Assembly (NCBI GenBank): GCA_016787265.1
Contig: JAEUVF010000006.1
Coordinates: 1 to 64,000, forward strand
Direction: 5' to 3'
Source: Flavipsychrobacter sp.
GTDB lineage: Bacteria > Bacteroidota > Bacteroidia > Chitinophagales > Chitinophagaceae
DNA length: 64,000 bases
The notes beneath the pieces were generated by a model that was given only the letters and a program-made list of their open reading frames with translations, was not told the origin of the DNA and did no database searches. How positions within the stretch are numbered: position 1 is the stretch's first letter; every line of letters begins with the position of its first letter. Shown here piece by piece: positions 25,077-33,078 of the stretch. Made by a program: the position numbers and the translations under genes.

Positions 25077-26681
25077 TTACTTCAAACTTTGTAAATAATC
25101 CAGCAAGCTTTCCTGGTCTGCTTTGGGTAAATTTTTAATTAACCCCTCGTACATTAATGATTTTTTCTGAGTTTCAATGGTTGCTATTTCGGTACGTTTG
25201 ACCTGAAACACTTTATTGCCAATCAACATCAGATCAAATTGCTGTTCATTGGCATTGACAATTCTTCCCAGTAGTACCTTGCCATCTTTTAAGGTGATTT
25301 TTGTTCCTTCCATACTTGGTTTGATGATCGCTGAAGGATTCATAATGGATTCATAGATTTCTTCGCGCGACATACGATTGCCAAGACCATTCAATGTTGG
25401 TCCTAACAACTCCTGTCCATCTTCCGTGGTATGGCAGGCAAAACAGGCAGTGGTTTTATACAGGTCTTTTCCTTTCTCCAGGGAACTGCTGCTGAATGTT
25501 TCCTGTTTTACAGACCGCTGTTGTTCTGTTTTTCCTTTTCGTTTTGGGTCATAGACCATTTTGTAAAAACCTCCGGAGCTTTCCTGGATCGGATTATACC
25601 AGTAGTCGGCTACGCCATGTGTTGCTGCATACAATGATCCATCCCTGCCAAAAGCGAGATCGCTTAATTTGGGAATATCAGCCACAGGGTATTCGGCAAG
25701 TTCTATCTTTCCCGATTCCGCTTTTGAAATCCTCACTCTTGCAATACCTCCTCTTTTCCATCGTTCCGCCGGTCCGTAAAACGCAACAAATAAATCACCG
25801 CCCGTTCCGCCAAAATCATTATCCGTTGAATTGAACTCCATTCCACTCGGAGCCAATTCCATTTGGAAGGACAAAACCGGTTTTTCGGTAGAATCAGTGG
25901 GTTTGTATTTTTTGGCATTATGCCCATAGAACTTTCCAGGTACTAACCGGTTTAATTCTTCCGTCGGATTACCACCTCCTTCATTATCGGCGAAATAAAG
26001 AGTCCCATCCGGATGAAAACTCATTCCATAAACCGATCGGATTCCGGTTGCCAGTCGCTCTGCCTGTTTCCCATCTGGCGAAATTCTTATGATTGCACCC
26101 CGATAACCCCTGGGGTCCGGTGAAGCCCCTGCATTCCAGGAGTCTGTAGTTATCGCTCCGTATAAATAGTTGTCTTTTCCAAAACACAGTCCGCTGATCC
26201 ATTCATAGGGATGTTCGCTTTGCGGGATATCCTTGAAAAAAGTCCAGCTGCTATCTGCTTTACCATCCTTATCGATGTCTATATAAGCCCTTATTTCTTC
26301 CCGGGTACCTATAAAAACAGTATCACCGCGGTAAGCGAATCCGCCCGGATTATGCAAGCCGTTATCAGCTACTGAACAATATAAACCTGCTTCATCTTCT
26401 ACGCCATCGGAGTCTGAATCCACCAGGCGGTAAATAGCGCCCGAAGCATTGGAGGCATAGATAATTCCACCCGGACCAGCACTTATCTGAATAGGGTTCT
26501 GGATCGTTACACCTTTCGTAATTGGAAGCCTTATAATTCTGTACGGGCCATATGCGATCGCTGTACGGTCTTCATACGTACTGAATATATCCTGCTTTCT
26601 ATTATCCCTGCAGCTATTACACAGACAAAGCACTAACAGGAAAGTACAGGACAGTACGAACCGTTGAAATCGGACATTCAT
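25077..26681 (-). CDS. sugar dehydrogenase-type beta-propeller fused to cytochrome c
   Basis: A 534-residue lipoprotein (lipobox ending LCNSC). Residues about 45-385 form a propeller of the glucose/sorbosone dehydrogenase type, in the group with Pirellula-type heme proteins, and include GIRSVYGMSFHPDGTLY. Residues about 400-534 are a mono-heme cytochrome c with CFACH and a likely Met axial ligand further on. The enzyme probably oxidises a sugar or aldehyde outside the cytoplasm and passes electrons to its own heme. It is divergent from the glycosidase at 26765, with a 9-bp inverted repeat between them. Confidence 0.85.
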   Translation of the reverse strand: MNVRFQRFVLSCTFLLVLCLCNSCRDNRKQDIFSTYEDRTAIAYGPYRIIRLPITKGVTIQNPIQISAGPGGIIYASNASGAIYRLVDSDSDGVEDEAGLYCSVADNGLHNPGGFAYRGDTVFIGTREEIRAYIDIDKDGKADSSWTFFKDIPQSEHPYEWISGLCFGKDNYLYGAITTDSWNAGASPDPRGYRGAIIRISPDGKQAERLATGIRSVYGMSFHPDGTLYFADNEGGGNPTEELNRLVPGKFYGHNAKKYKPTDSTEKPVLSFQMELAPSGMEFNSTDNDFGGTGGDLFVAFYGPAERWKRGGIARVRISKAESGKIELAEYPVADIPKLSDLAFGRDGSLYAATHGVADYWYNPIQESSGGFYKMVYDPKRKGKTEQQRSVKQETFSSSSLEKGKDLYKTTACFACHTTEDGQELLGPTLNGLGNRMSREEIYESIMNPSAIIKPSMEGTKITLKDGKVLLGRIVNANEQQFDLMLIGNKVFQVKRTEIATIETQKKSLMYEGLIKNLPKADQESLLDYLQSLK

Positions 26682-26692
26682 GGTAAATTAGA

Positions 26693-26716
26693 ATTAGTGT
26701 AGGAGTTTACACTAAT
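26693..26716. promoter_or_regulatory. inverted repeat between divergent genes
   Basis: ATTAGTGTA and TACACTAAT form a perfect 9-bp inverted repeat around GGAGTT. It lies 12 bp upstream of the cytochrome fusion gene and 49 bp upstream of the glycosidase gene. Size and position fit the operator of a dimeric regulator controlling both. No matching regulator gene is adjacent. Confidence 0.55.
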
Positions 26717-26764
26717 CAGAGCAATTGAAATTTACAGAATTAAATACATATCTGAAATAGAGCT

Positions 26765-27808
26765 ATGAAAATATTACTTCCTGCCATCTTGTTCTGTTTG
26801 TTCTCCTGTAATACTCCGGAACCTGTAAGGGTTGCTGTATCTACAATGGATTCGGTTTACGAGGTAATTAAGACACCCTATAAATATGGAATAGTATTCA
26901 GGCATCCGGATACAACAAAAATGATTGACAGTCCAACTATCTTCCAATGGGAAGGTAAGTGGTTTATGACCTATATTGTATTTGATGGAAGAGGATATGA
27001 AACCTGGCTGGCAGAAAGCCCGGATCTGCTCGAATGGACTACCCGGGGGCGATTGCTTTCGTTTACAGATTCAGGTTGGGATGCCCAGCAGAAAGCAGGA
27101 TACATGGCTTTGATGGATATTTCCTGGGAGGGTACCTATTCACCTCAGTCCTATAACGGAAACTATTGGATGTCTTACCTGGGAGGATCGGAGAAAGGAT
27201 ATGAAGCTGGCCGGCTGGGTACCGGTATTGCCTATGCGAAAAACCCAACAATTCCAATCGAATGGACAAGGTTGGAACAGCCTGTACTGGCAGCTTCGGA
27301 CAAGGATGCCCGTTGGTATGATAATGGTACTATCTTTAAATCATCTGTCATTGAAGATCCAAAACAGCTTCGTGGTTACCCCTTCCTAATGTTTTACAAT
27401 GCAGCAGGCGATACCGCTAACTATGAGAGTATAGCTATGGCGGGTTCCAATGACTTAAAAACATGGACCCGGTTGGGAAAGGATCCAGTCATTACAAGAA
27501 AAATAAAGGGAAGTATTTGTGGGGATGCACAACTGATCAAGATGGGAGAACTGTATGTGCTATTTTATTTTGGTGCATTCTGGCCCGACAGGCCCGGCGC
27601 TTTTGAACGTTTTGCCTGTTCCTATGACCTGGAGAATTGGACGGAATGGGAGGGACCCAGTTTGGTAGAGTCTTCGGAGCCTTACGACGAAACCTATGCC
27701 CATAAGCCCATGGTAATTAACTGGAATGGGACTGTATATCATTTTTACAATGCGGTTGGTAAGCATGGGAGAGTGATTGCACTGGCCACTTCAAAACCTT
27801 TAAAATAA
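26765..27808 (+). CDS. lipoprotein glycosidase of five-bladed beta-propeller type
   Basis: A 347-residue lipoprotein (lipobox LFSC) with the fold pattern of GH43/GH32/GH117/GH130-type glycosidases. Repeated blade signatures are visible, such as FQWEGKWFMTYIVFDG, AESPDLLEWT and SNDLKTWTRLG. Acidic residues at DSPT and the later CGDAQLIKMGELY segment are candidates for catalysis, but the family cannot be fixed by eye. The SGNH triple esterase follows after 9 bp in one operon, which points to removal of sugar and ester groups from the same glycan. Confidence 0.75.
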   Translation: MKILLPAILFCLFSCNTPEPVRVAVSTMDSVYEVIKTPYKYGIVFRHPDTTKMIDSPTIFQWEGKWFMTYIVFDGRGYETWLAESPDLLEWTTRGRLLSFTDSGWDAQQKAGYMALMDISWEGTYSPQSYNGNYWMSYLGGSEKGYEAGRLGTGIAYAKNPTIPIEWTRLEQPVLAASDKDARWYDNGTIFKSSVIEDPKQLRGYPFLMFYNAAGDTANYESIAMAGSNDLKTWTRLGKDPVITRKIKGSICGDAQLIKMGELYVLFYFGAFWPDRPGAFERFACSYDLENWTEWEGPSLVESSEPYDETYAHKPMVINWNGTVYHFYNAVGKHGRVIALATSKPLK

Positions 27809-27817
27809 TTTGCGCGC

Positions 27818-29944
27818 ATGCCATCACTTAAATACCTGGGTTGCTTTTTAGCCGGTTGTATGTTTGTACTGACTGGATTCGCTACTCCGATTCGAATTGC
27901 CTGCGTTGGAAATAGTATAACATACGGTTCGGGTGTCGTTAACCGGGAAAAAAACAGTTATCCCGCCCAACTGCAATCCATGCTTGGTACAGCGTTTCTT
28001 GTCCGAAATTTTGGCCTGGGTGGAACTACTTTGTTAAAAAATGGCAATAAACCATATTGGGCAAGTCCGCAATTTCAGCAGTCACTGGATTTTCAACCGG
28101 ATATTGTTTTCATCAAATTGGGAACGAATGATAGTAAAGCCGTCAACCGGCCTTTTATAAAAGAATTTAATAAAGACCTGCAGGCACTTATTAAACAATA
28201 CCAGGAATTAGCATCCCGTCCCCGGGTAGTGTTATTATTACCTTTACCCTCCTTTTCTTCCGATAGTATGGGTATCTATGATCCGGTTATCGCTCAGCAG
28301 ATCCATCCTTTAATTCAGCAGGTAGCACTGCAAACAGGTGTGGAACTGGTCGATTGCTATCAATTGTTTATCGATCAGCCCAACTTATTACCGGATAAGA
28401 TTCATCCGAATTCATTAGGGGCAACGGTAATGGCTAAACGATTGTACGAGGTGGTGAAATTCCGGGAAGGGGAAGCCCCTGATTGGAAGCAATTCTCCTA
28501 CCTTACTGCAGCATCATCAAACTTCTATGGTTATACCCAGTTGAACGGGGAGTTTAAAGGCAGAAGTATTCATGTAGTGTTGCCTAAAAAATCCGCGATC
28601 GGCCGACCCTGGATCTGGAGAGCACGGTTCTGGGGGCATGAACCCCAACTCGACCGCGCACTACTTGAAAGAGGATTTCATATCGTATACTGTGATGTGG
28701 CTGAACTTTTTGGAAATGCCAGAGCGATCAGTATCTGGAATGAGTTTTATACCGCCCTGCAAAAAATTGGAATGGCTCCAAAAGCTGTATTCGAAGCGAT
28801 GAGCAGGGGAGGTGTGTATGCTTACAATTGGGTTTTACAGAACCCTGAAAAAGTGGCCTGTATCTATGCGGATGCGCCTGTCCTCGATCTGAAAAGCTGG
28901 CCGGGAGGTTTGGGCAAAGGACCAGGGAGCAAATCGGATTGGGAACTTTTCAAGAAGGCGTATAACCTAACGGAAACCAATGCCCGAAACTTTACCCTAT
29001 CGCCACTGGATAAAGCGGAACAGATTGCATCCTTGCGAATTCCATTGATTCATGTGGTTGGCGAAGAGGACGAAGTTGTTCCATTAGATGAAAATACGGC
29101 ACCCTTTGAGGAACGGATCCGGGCTGCAGGAGGGCATATTTCCGTGATTCGAAAACCGGGCATCAGGCACCATCCTCATAGCCTGGCGAATCCAACTCCG
29201 ATTCTGAATTTTATACTTCGGGCTACAGGGAATAAAGTCAATTTTGCTTCCATAGCTTCGCCAGGAAGTGAATACAGGTCGGCTGCAGGATGGAAGGAAG
29301 GGACCGATTGGTGGAAGCAACACGAGGATATTGATTCTATGCTGAGAGCTGGCGCTGGCTCAGATATTGTATTTCTTGGGAATTCCATTACACAGGGAAT
29401 TGGGGGGAATCGTCCGAATGTGACCCACAAACCTGGTAAACCGGCTTTTGATTCCCTTTTTTCGGGATACCGCTGGATATCTGCAGGAATAAGCGGGGAT
29501 CGGACGCAGCACATCTTATGGCGCCTTCAGAACAGTGGATTTATTCAGGCCAATCCAAGGTTGATTGTATTGACTATTGGTGTAAATAATATGCCCGATG
29601 ACAGTCCGGAAGAAATTGTTGAGGGCATTAATACCTGTTACAAATGGATTCGGACCAACCTGCCCAATACCCGTTTGATCCTGATTGGACCATTACCGGC
29701 GGGAATGGAAAAAAATGAATTCAGGCGAAAGCAATATGATAGTATTCATCTCCTGCTTGAAAACCAAAACCTGGAAGGGATCCGGTATCTGCCGCTACAT
29801 CAGTATTTCCTAACCATTACAGGAGATCTGGACACCCCGTATTATTCCAGGGACGGCATTCATTTGGAGGAAGGTGGTTATGCTCAATGGGCAAAAGTTT
29901 TATATCCTGTACTACAGGAAGAATTAAGCAAAAGCAGTAAGTAG
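27818..29944 (+). CDS. triple-domain esterase: SGNH - alpha/beta hydrolase - SGNH
   Basis: A 708-residue secreted protein with three hydrolase domains. The first SGNH/GDSL domain (about 25-215) has nucleophile Ser33 in CVGNSITYG and the distal DKIHPNS. The middle domain (about 225-470) is alpha/beta-hydrolase-like with Ser329 in AMSRGG, a late acid in GEEDEVVPLDEN, and histidines in GIRHHPHS. The second SGNH domain (about 490-708) has Ser523 in FLGNSITQG and DGIHLEEGGY. All three triads look intact. Such domains often remove acetyl or other acyl groups from glycans; use of three in one chain suggests a densely acylated substrate. The order is unusual. Confidence 0.85.
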   Translation: MPSLKYLGCFLAGCMFVLTGFATPIRIACVGNSITYGSGVVNREKNSYPAQLQSMLGTAFLVRNFGLGGTTLLKNGNKPYWASPQFQQSLDFQPDIVFIKLGTNDSKAVNRPFIKEFNKDLQALIKQYQELASRPRVVLLLPLPSFSSDSMGIYDPVIAQQIHPLIQQVALQTGVELVDCYQLFIDQPNLLPDKIHPNSLGATVMAKRLYEVVKFREGEAPDWKQFSYLTAASSNFYGYTQLNGEFKGRSIHVVLPKKSAIGRPWIWRARFWGHEPQLDRALLERGFHIVYCDVAELFGNARAISIWNEFYTALQKIGMAPKAVFEAMSRGGVYAYNWVLQNPEKVACIYADAPVLDLKSWPGGLGKGPGSKSDWELFKKAYNLTETNARNFTLSPLDKAEQIASLRIPLIHVVGEEDEVVPLDENTAPFEERIRAAGGHISVIRKPGIRHHPHSLANPTPILNFILRATGNKVNFASIASPGSEYRSAAGWKEGTDWWKQHEDIDSMLRAGAGSDIVFLGNSITQGIGGNRPNVTHKPGKPAFDSLFSGYRWISAGISGDRTQHILWRLQNSGFIQANPRLIVLTIGVNNMPDDSPEEIVEGINTCYKWIRTNLPNTRLILIGPLPAGMEKNEFRRKQYDSIHLLLENQNLEGIRYLPLHQYFLTITGDLDTPYYSRDGIHLEEGGYAQWAKVLYPVLQEELSKSSK

Positions 29945-30481
29945 TTATTGTAAGGTGCCAAATACCACTGTCCAGTAGTTGTTCTGCATGCCAACACCCA
30001 CATATTTGAACCGGCCATTCATAATGTTTTTACAATGCCCTTCGCTGTTAAGCCAGCCATTCATAACAGCTGCTTCGCTGGATTGCCCGCGTGCTATGTT
30101 TTCACCATAAGCACTCCATTTAAAACCCTGTGCGGTTATCCGGTCGCCCGGACTACGGCCATCCTGGCTGGTATGAGAGAAATAGTTTTTTGAATTCATA
30201 TCTGCCGAATGCAGGTAGGCAGCTTTCGCCAGTTTATCGTTCCATTGCAGTATTCCAACAGGGGGCATTACGGTACTGCCGCAGTTGCATCCTTTGCTGC
30301 GGACATCGTTTATCAGTTGCAGCATGATGTTCTTATTCACATTATAAACAATAGCACTATTGCCGGTGGTGTTGGGTGGAGTAACCGGTGTTTCTTCTCT
30401 GGGGTTTTCATCTGGGATGTCGGATTCCTTTTGACAGGCCGCAAGAACCAATAAACAGGAAAAAATGAAAAGTTTCTTCAT
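29945..30481 (-). CDS. CAP-domain (SCP/PR-1-like) lipoprotein
   Basis: A 178-residue lipoprotein from the start MKKLFIF, with lipobox LAAC. A short Pro/Thr-rich linker precedes the CAP domain (about 60-178), which holds the usual tetrad in LHSADM, AYGENIA and NSEGHCKNIM. A Cys pair at GCNCG near residue 72 may form a disulfide with the Cys of GHCKN. The role of bacterial CAP proteins is largely unknown. A longer start (46 codons upstream) was rejected since it buries the lipoprotein signal. Confidence 0.9.
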   Translation of the reverse strand: MKKLFIFSCLLVLAACQKESDIPDENPREETPVTPPNTTGNSAIVYNVNKNIMLQLINDVRSKGCNCGSTVMPPVGILQWNDKLAKAAYLHSADMNSKNYFSHTSQDGRSPGDRITAQGFKWSAYGENIARGQSSEAAVMNGWLNSEGHCKNIMNGRFKYVGVGMQNNYWTVVFGTLQ

Positions 30482-30628
30482 AGCGGATTGAATGATAGAT
30501 AATCGGTCTTTCCGTGCAAATAGTATGCCCGTGTGATTTATATATGTGAAATTTTCGATAAATGGAAAGCTGTGTCCATGCTCACAATTAAAACGTTTGA
30601 AAACCGTTACTGAGTGCAAAAAAATTAC

Positions 30629-32356
30629 ATGGTTCGTATTTTCTTTCTTCTGGCTGTATTGATCTCAGGGTTTTCCACCTACTCGCAGAAACAAAAGGTT
30701 AATTGGGGGGACGAATTTAAAATTAAAAAAGGAACAAGCGATATCAATGTTTTATTTACGGATGAAACAGGGGTTTATATTGAGGAAGAGCATATGGCGA
30801 TGGGTACTTACTTTGTGGTGGGTGCCACTTTCCGGGAATCTGCCTCACTTGTCAAACTCAATCACCAATTACAGGAAGTATATCGCTCTGATTTTAATAA
30901 GGAACTTAAGGGCAAGAACTTTGAATACTTTTTGCCTTTTCAAAAAAAATTGCTGATGGTAGCTTCCGATTATAGTAAAAGTGATCGGACCTACCAGTTA
31001 TTTGTAGCCGAAGTGAATAAAGGTTCCGGTGAATTAATGAGTGGCTGGAAGCAGATTGCCAGTATGCCCAAAGATGAAAAGAAAGATTTGATTGATTTTC
31101 GACTTTTTCCCAATGCAGATAGTTCAAAACTGGTATTGATCAGTACAAATTCCGGCAGAGAGAAAAATATCTTCCAGATACAACAGTTTGACCAGACATT
31201 AAAACCCAATTCGGCTATTACCACCATTTCAAATGAATTTGAAAGTAAAACCTATACATTGGAAGACGTAATTTATACCAGCGATAAACGGATCATCCTG
31301 GTAGGGCGTGTATTTGAATATCAAACGGGCAAAAAGAAAAAAGAAAAATACCTTGATTTTGCCAACTATGATATCCGGATTTATGATGAAAAAGGAAAAC
31401 AAACCGCGCAGATAAATACTGATATTAACGGTAAATGGATTGCTTCTACCAAATTGGTAATAGGCCAAAATAATGAATTGACCCTTGCCAGTTTTTATAG
31501 TAAGGAAAAAAGAGGGAAGACAGACGGATTGCTTGTGCAACGAATTGATCCTGCTACGGGAAATGTAGTAAGCTCCACTGAAAAAGAGATCAACTATTCA
31601 ATGGTTACTGCAGAAAATAAAACAGATGAATTGGAGGATGATGATAAAGACAGTCGTGCTGAAAAAAAGGAAAGAGAAAGACTTGCCAAACTGCAGAATG
31701 AAGGAGAAGGATTTTCCCGGTATATGAAATTCCGGAATATATTTTATACACCCGATGGTGGCCTGGTATTATTAGCGGAGAACTTTAATCATTATACGTA
31801 TACTACGTCTTCCTATGCGCCGGGTACAAATGGATCAGCAGGGCGCTGGACCTATACAACTTACCTTGTATATGAAAGTGGGGAATTGCTCATGTGTAAA
31901 CTGCAGGCTGGCAATGAAATCAGTTGGTTGCAGATATTGCCAAAAGCACAGCGGGAAGTGCTCTCCAGATCAAGAGGAGGGGCGTCTTCCGGAATGGTGG
32001 CTTTTTCCAGTTTCTTTTATCCGGATGGCAGACCTTACTATAGTGGATTTGGCGCTTTGCAATATGACAATAATATCTACCTCTACTTCAATGATCATCG
32101 GAAAAATGCTGCTGTAACAAGCGCAGGTCAAAAGGTTAGCAGGATCGAGGCCTACGCAAAATCTGATTGTTATGTAGTTACACTGGATGCAACAACCGGA
32201 AAGCTGCAGCGGAAAGTAATGTTTGCCAATGATGATCAGCCCACAGCAATGCCCAGAAAAGGATCCATAATAGGCAAGGATTTGTATATTATCGGAAAAA
32301 CAGATCGGCTTTTTGGAAAGACCAAACTAGCCGTTGGAAAAATTAGCTCTAAATAA
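30629..32356 (+). CDS. exported protein of unknown function
   Basis: A 575-residue protein with a signal peptide ending near TYSQ. A GTG 15 bases upstream could also serve, but the ATG gives the better signal. The sequence shows repeated strand patterns (YRSDFNKELKG-like, SNSGREKNIF) that suggest a beta-propeller or beta-rich fold, and a charged, Lys/Glu-rich segment around 335-360 (DDDKDSRAEKKERERL). I do not recognise a family. It is a single-gene unit ended by a strong terminator before tRNA-Arg. Confidence 0.75.
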   Translation: MVRIFFLLAVLISGFSTYSQKQKVNWGDEFKIKKGTSDINVLFTDETGVYIEEEHMAMGTYFVVGATFRESASLVKLNHQLQEVYRSDFNKELKGKNFEYFLPFQKKLLMVASDYSKSDRTYQLFVAEVNKGSGELMSGWKQIASMPKDEKKDLIDFRLFPNADSSKLVLISTNSGREKNIFQIQQFDQTLKPNSAITTISNEFESKTYTLEDVIYTSDKRIILVGRVFEYQTGKKKKEKYLDFANYDIRIYDEKGKQTAQINTDINGKWIASTKLVIGQNNELTLASFYSKEKRGKTDGLLVQRIDPATGNVVSSTEKEINYSMVTAENKTDELEDDDKDSRAEKKERERLAKLQNEGEGFSRYMKFRNIFYTPDGGLVLLAENFNHYTYTTSSYAPGTNGSAGRWTYTTYLVYESGELLMCKLQAGNEISWLQILPKAQREVLSRSRGGASSGMVAFSSFFYPDGRPYYSGFGALQYDNNIYLYFNDHRKNAAVTSAGQKVSRIEAYAKSDCYVVTLDATTGKLQRKVMFANDDQPTAMPRKGSIIGKDLYIIGKTDRLFGKTKLAVGKISSK

Positions 32357-32362
32357 AAAAAC

Positions 32363-32391
32363 AAACCCGCTGAAAAGCGGGTTTTGTTTTT
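32363..32391. terminator. bidirectional terminator between the exported protein gene and tRNA-Arg
   Basis: A 9-bp stem AAACCCGCT / AGCGGGTTT with GAAA loop has T-rich sequence on both sides, so it can end both the plus-strand gene and the minus-strand tRNA. Confidence 0.9.
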
Positions 32392-32403
32392 GGTGGGGTT
32401 TCG

Positions 32404-32477
32404 TGAACCGGATTGGATTCGAACCAATGACCTACTGCTTAGAAGGCAGTTGCTCTATCCAGCTGAGCTACCGGTCC
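32404..32477 (-). tRNA. tRNA-Arg (anticodon TCT)
   Basis: A 74-nt cloverleaf on the minus strand. The acceptor stem GGACCGG pairs with CCGGTTC, the D-arm contains TAGCTCAGCTGG, the anticodon stem ACTGC/GCAGT holds the loop CTTCTAA with anticodon TCT (codon AGA), and the T-arm reads GGTTCGAATCC. The discriminator base is A, and CCA is not encoded. Confidence 0.97.
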
Positions 32478-32555
32478 CTCGGGGCGCAAAGATAATGGAA
32501 TGCGGTTTTCAGGCAAAAAAATGATGTAAAATCCGCGTTTTGATCAGAATCCGGC

Positions 32556-32563
32556 TATATTTG
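32556..32563 (+). promoter_or_regulatory. -7 box of the hut operon
   Basis: TATATTTG matches TAnnTTTG exactly. A TTTTG at 32538-32542 is 13 bp upstream, shorter than the usual 19-21, so the -33 element is weak. Transcription would start near 32570, inside the adjacent palindrome. Confidence 0.65.
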
Positions 32564-32577
32564 TATAAGCGCTTATA
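32564..32577. promoter_or_regulatory. candidate MarR operator
   Basis: TATAAGCGCTTATA is a perfect 14-bp palindrome that begins at the base after the -7 box and covers the expected transcription start. This is a classic repressor position, and a MarR-family gene is the first gene of the operon. Confidence 0.6.
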
Positions 32578-32595
32578 TAAATAAATGGAAATCCC

Positions 32596-33078
32596 TTGAG
32601 CTTCTATCAGCAAACTGGAGTACTCTTTTTTGGCAGCCGCCTGCGCCGGATCAGTGAATCCTTCCTGTCCGACGTAAATGCTGTGTACAAAAAACACCAG
32701 ATACGGTTCGATGCTGCCTGGTTCCCTGTATTTTACATGCTTTCACAAAAGGAAAGTCTTTCCATTCGCGATATTTCCACTGAACTCGAAGTATCACATT
32801 CCGCCGCTAGTCAGCTGATCAGTAAGCTCCAGGAAAAAGGGCTGATCAGGACCAGTACCGATAAGGAGGATGCCCGGAAAAAAGTGGTGAGTTTTACCCC
32901 CAAAGGTCTGAAACTGCTTAGGCAGGTAGAGCCTGTGTGGGCTGCCCTTCAAACAGCCATGGAAGAACTTCTGCAGCAATCCAGTCATACGAATCATCTG
33001 ATGCAGGCAATTTCGGAAACCGAAACAGCTCTCCGTGAACAATCTGTGTTTAACCGAATTGAAAAACAACTAACATGA
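32596..33078 (+). CDS. MarR-family regulator, first gene of the hut operon
   Basis: A 160-residue MarR-type winged-helix regulator. The DNA-binding core (about 50-115) includes LSIRDISTELEVSHSAASQLISKL and the wing with DKEDARKK. The start is a TTG: the ATG 11 bases upstream (32585) reads only four codons before a TGA, which overlaps the TTG as TTGA. The stop overlaps the hutH ATG as ATGA. MarR proteins typically lose DNA binding on ligand binding; urocanate or histidine would be a natural ligand, but this is inference. HutC (GntR family) is the better-known hut repressor, so a MarR member here is not the standard arrangement. Confidence 0.85.
   Translation: MSFYQQTGVLFFGSRLRRISESFLSDVNAVYKKHQIRFDAAWFPVFYMLSQKESLSIRDISTELEVSHSAASQLISKLQEKGLIRTSTDKEDARKKVVSFTPKGLKLLRQVEPVWAALQTAMEELLQQSSHTNHLMQAISETETALREQSVFNRIEKQLT

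Noticed and set aside
30482..30619. 46-codon N-terminal extension of the CAP lipoprotein
   Set aside because: It would bury an intact lipoprotein signal peptide and lipobox inside the chain.
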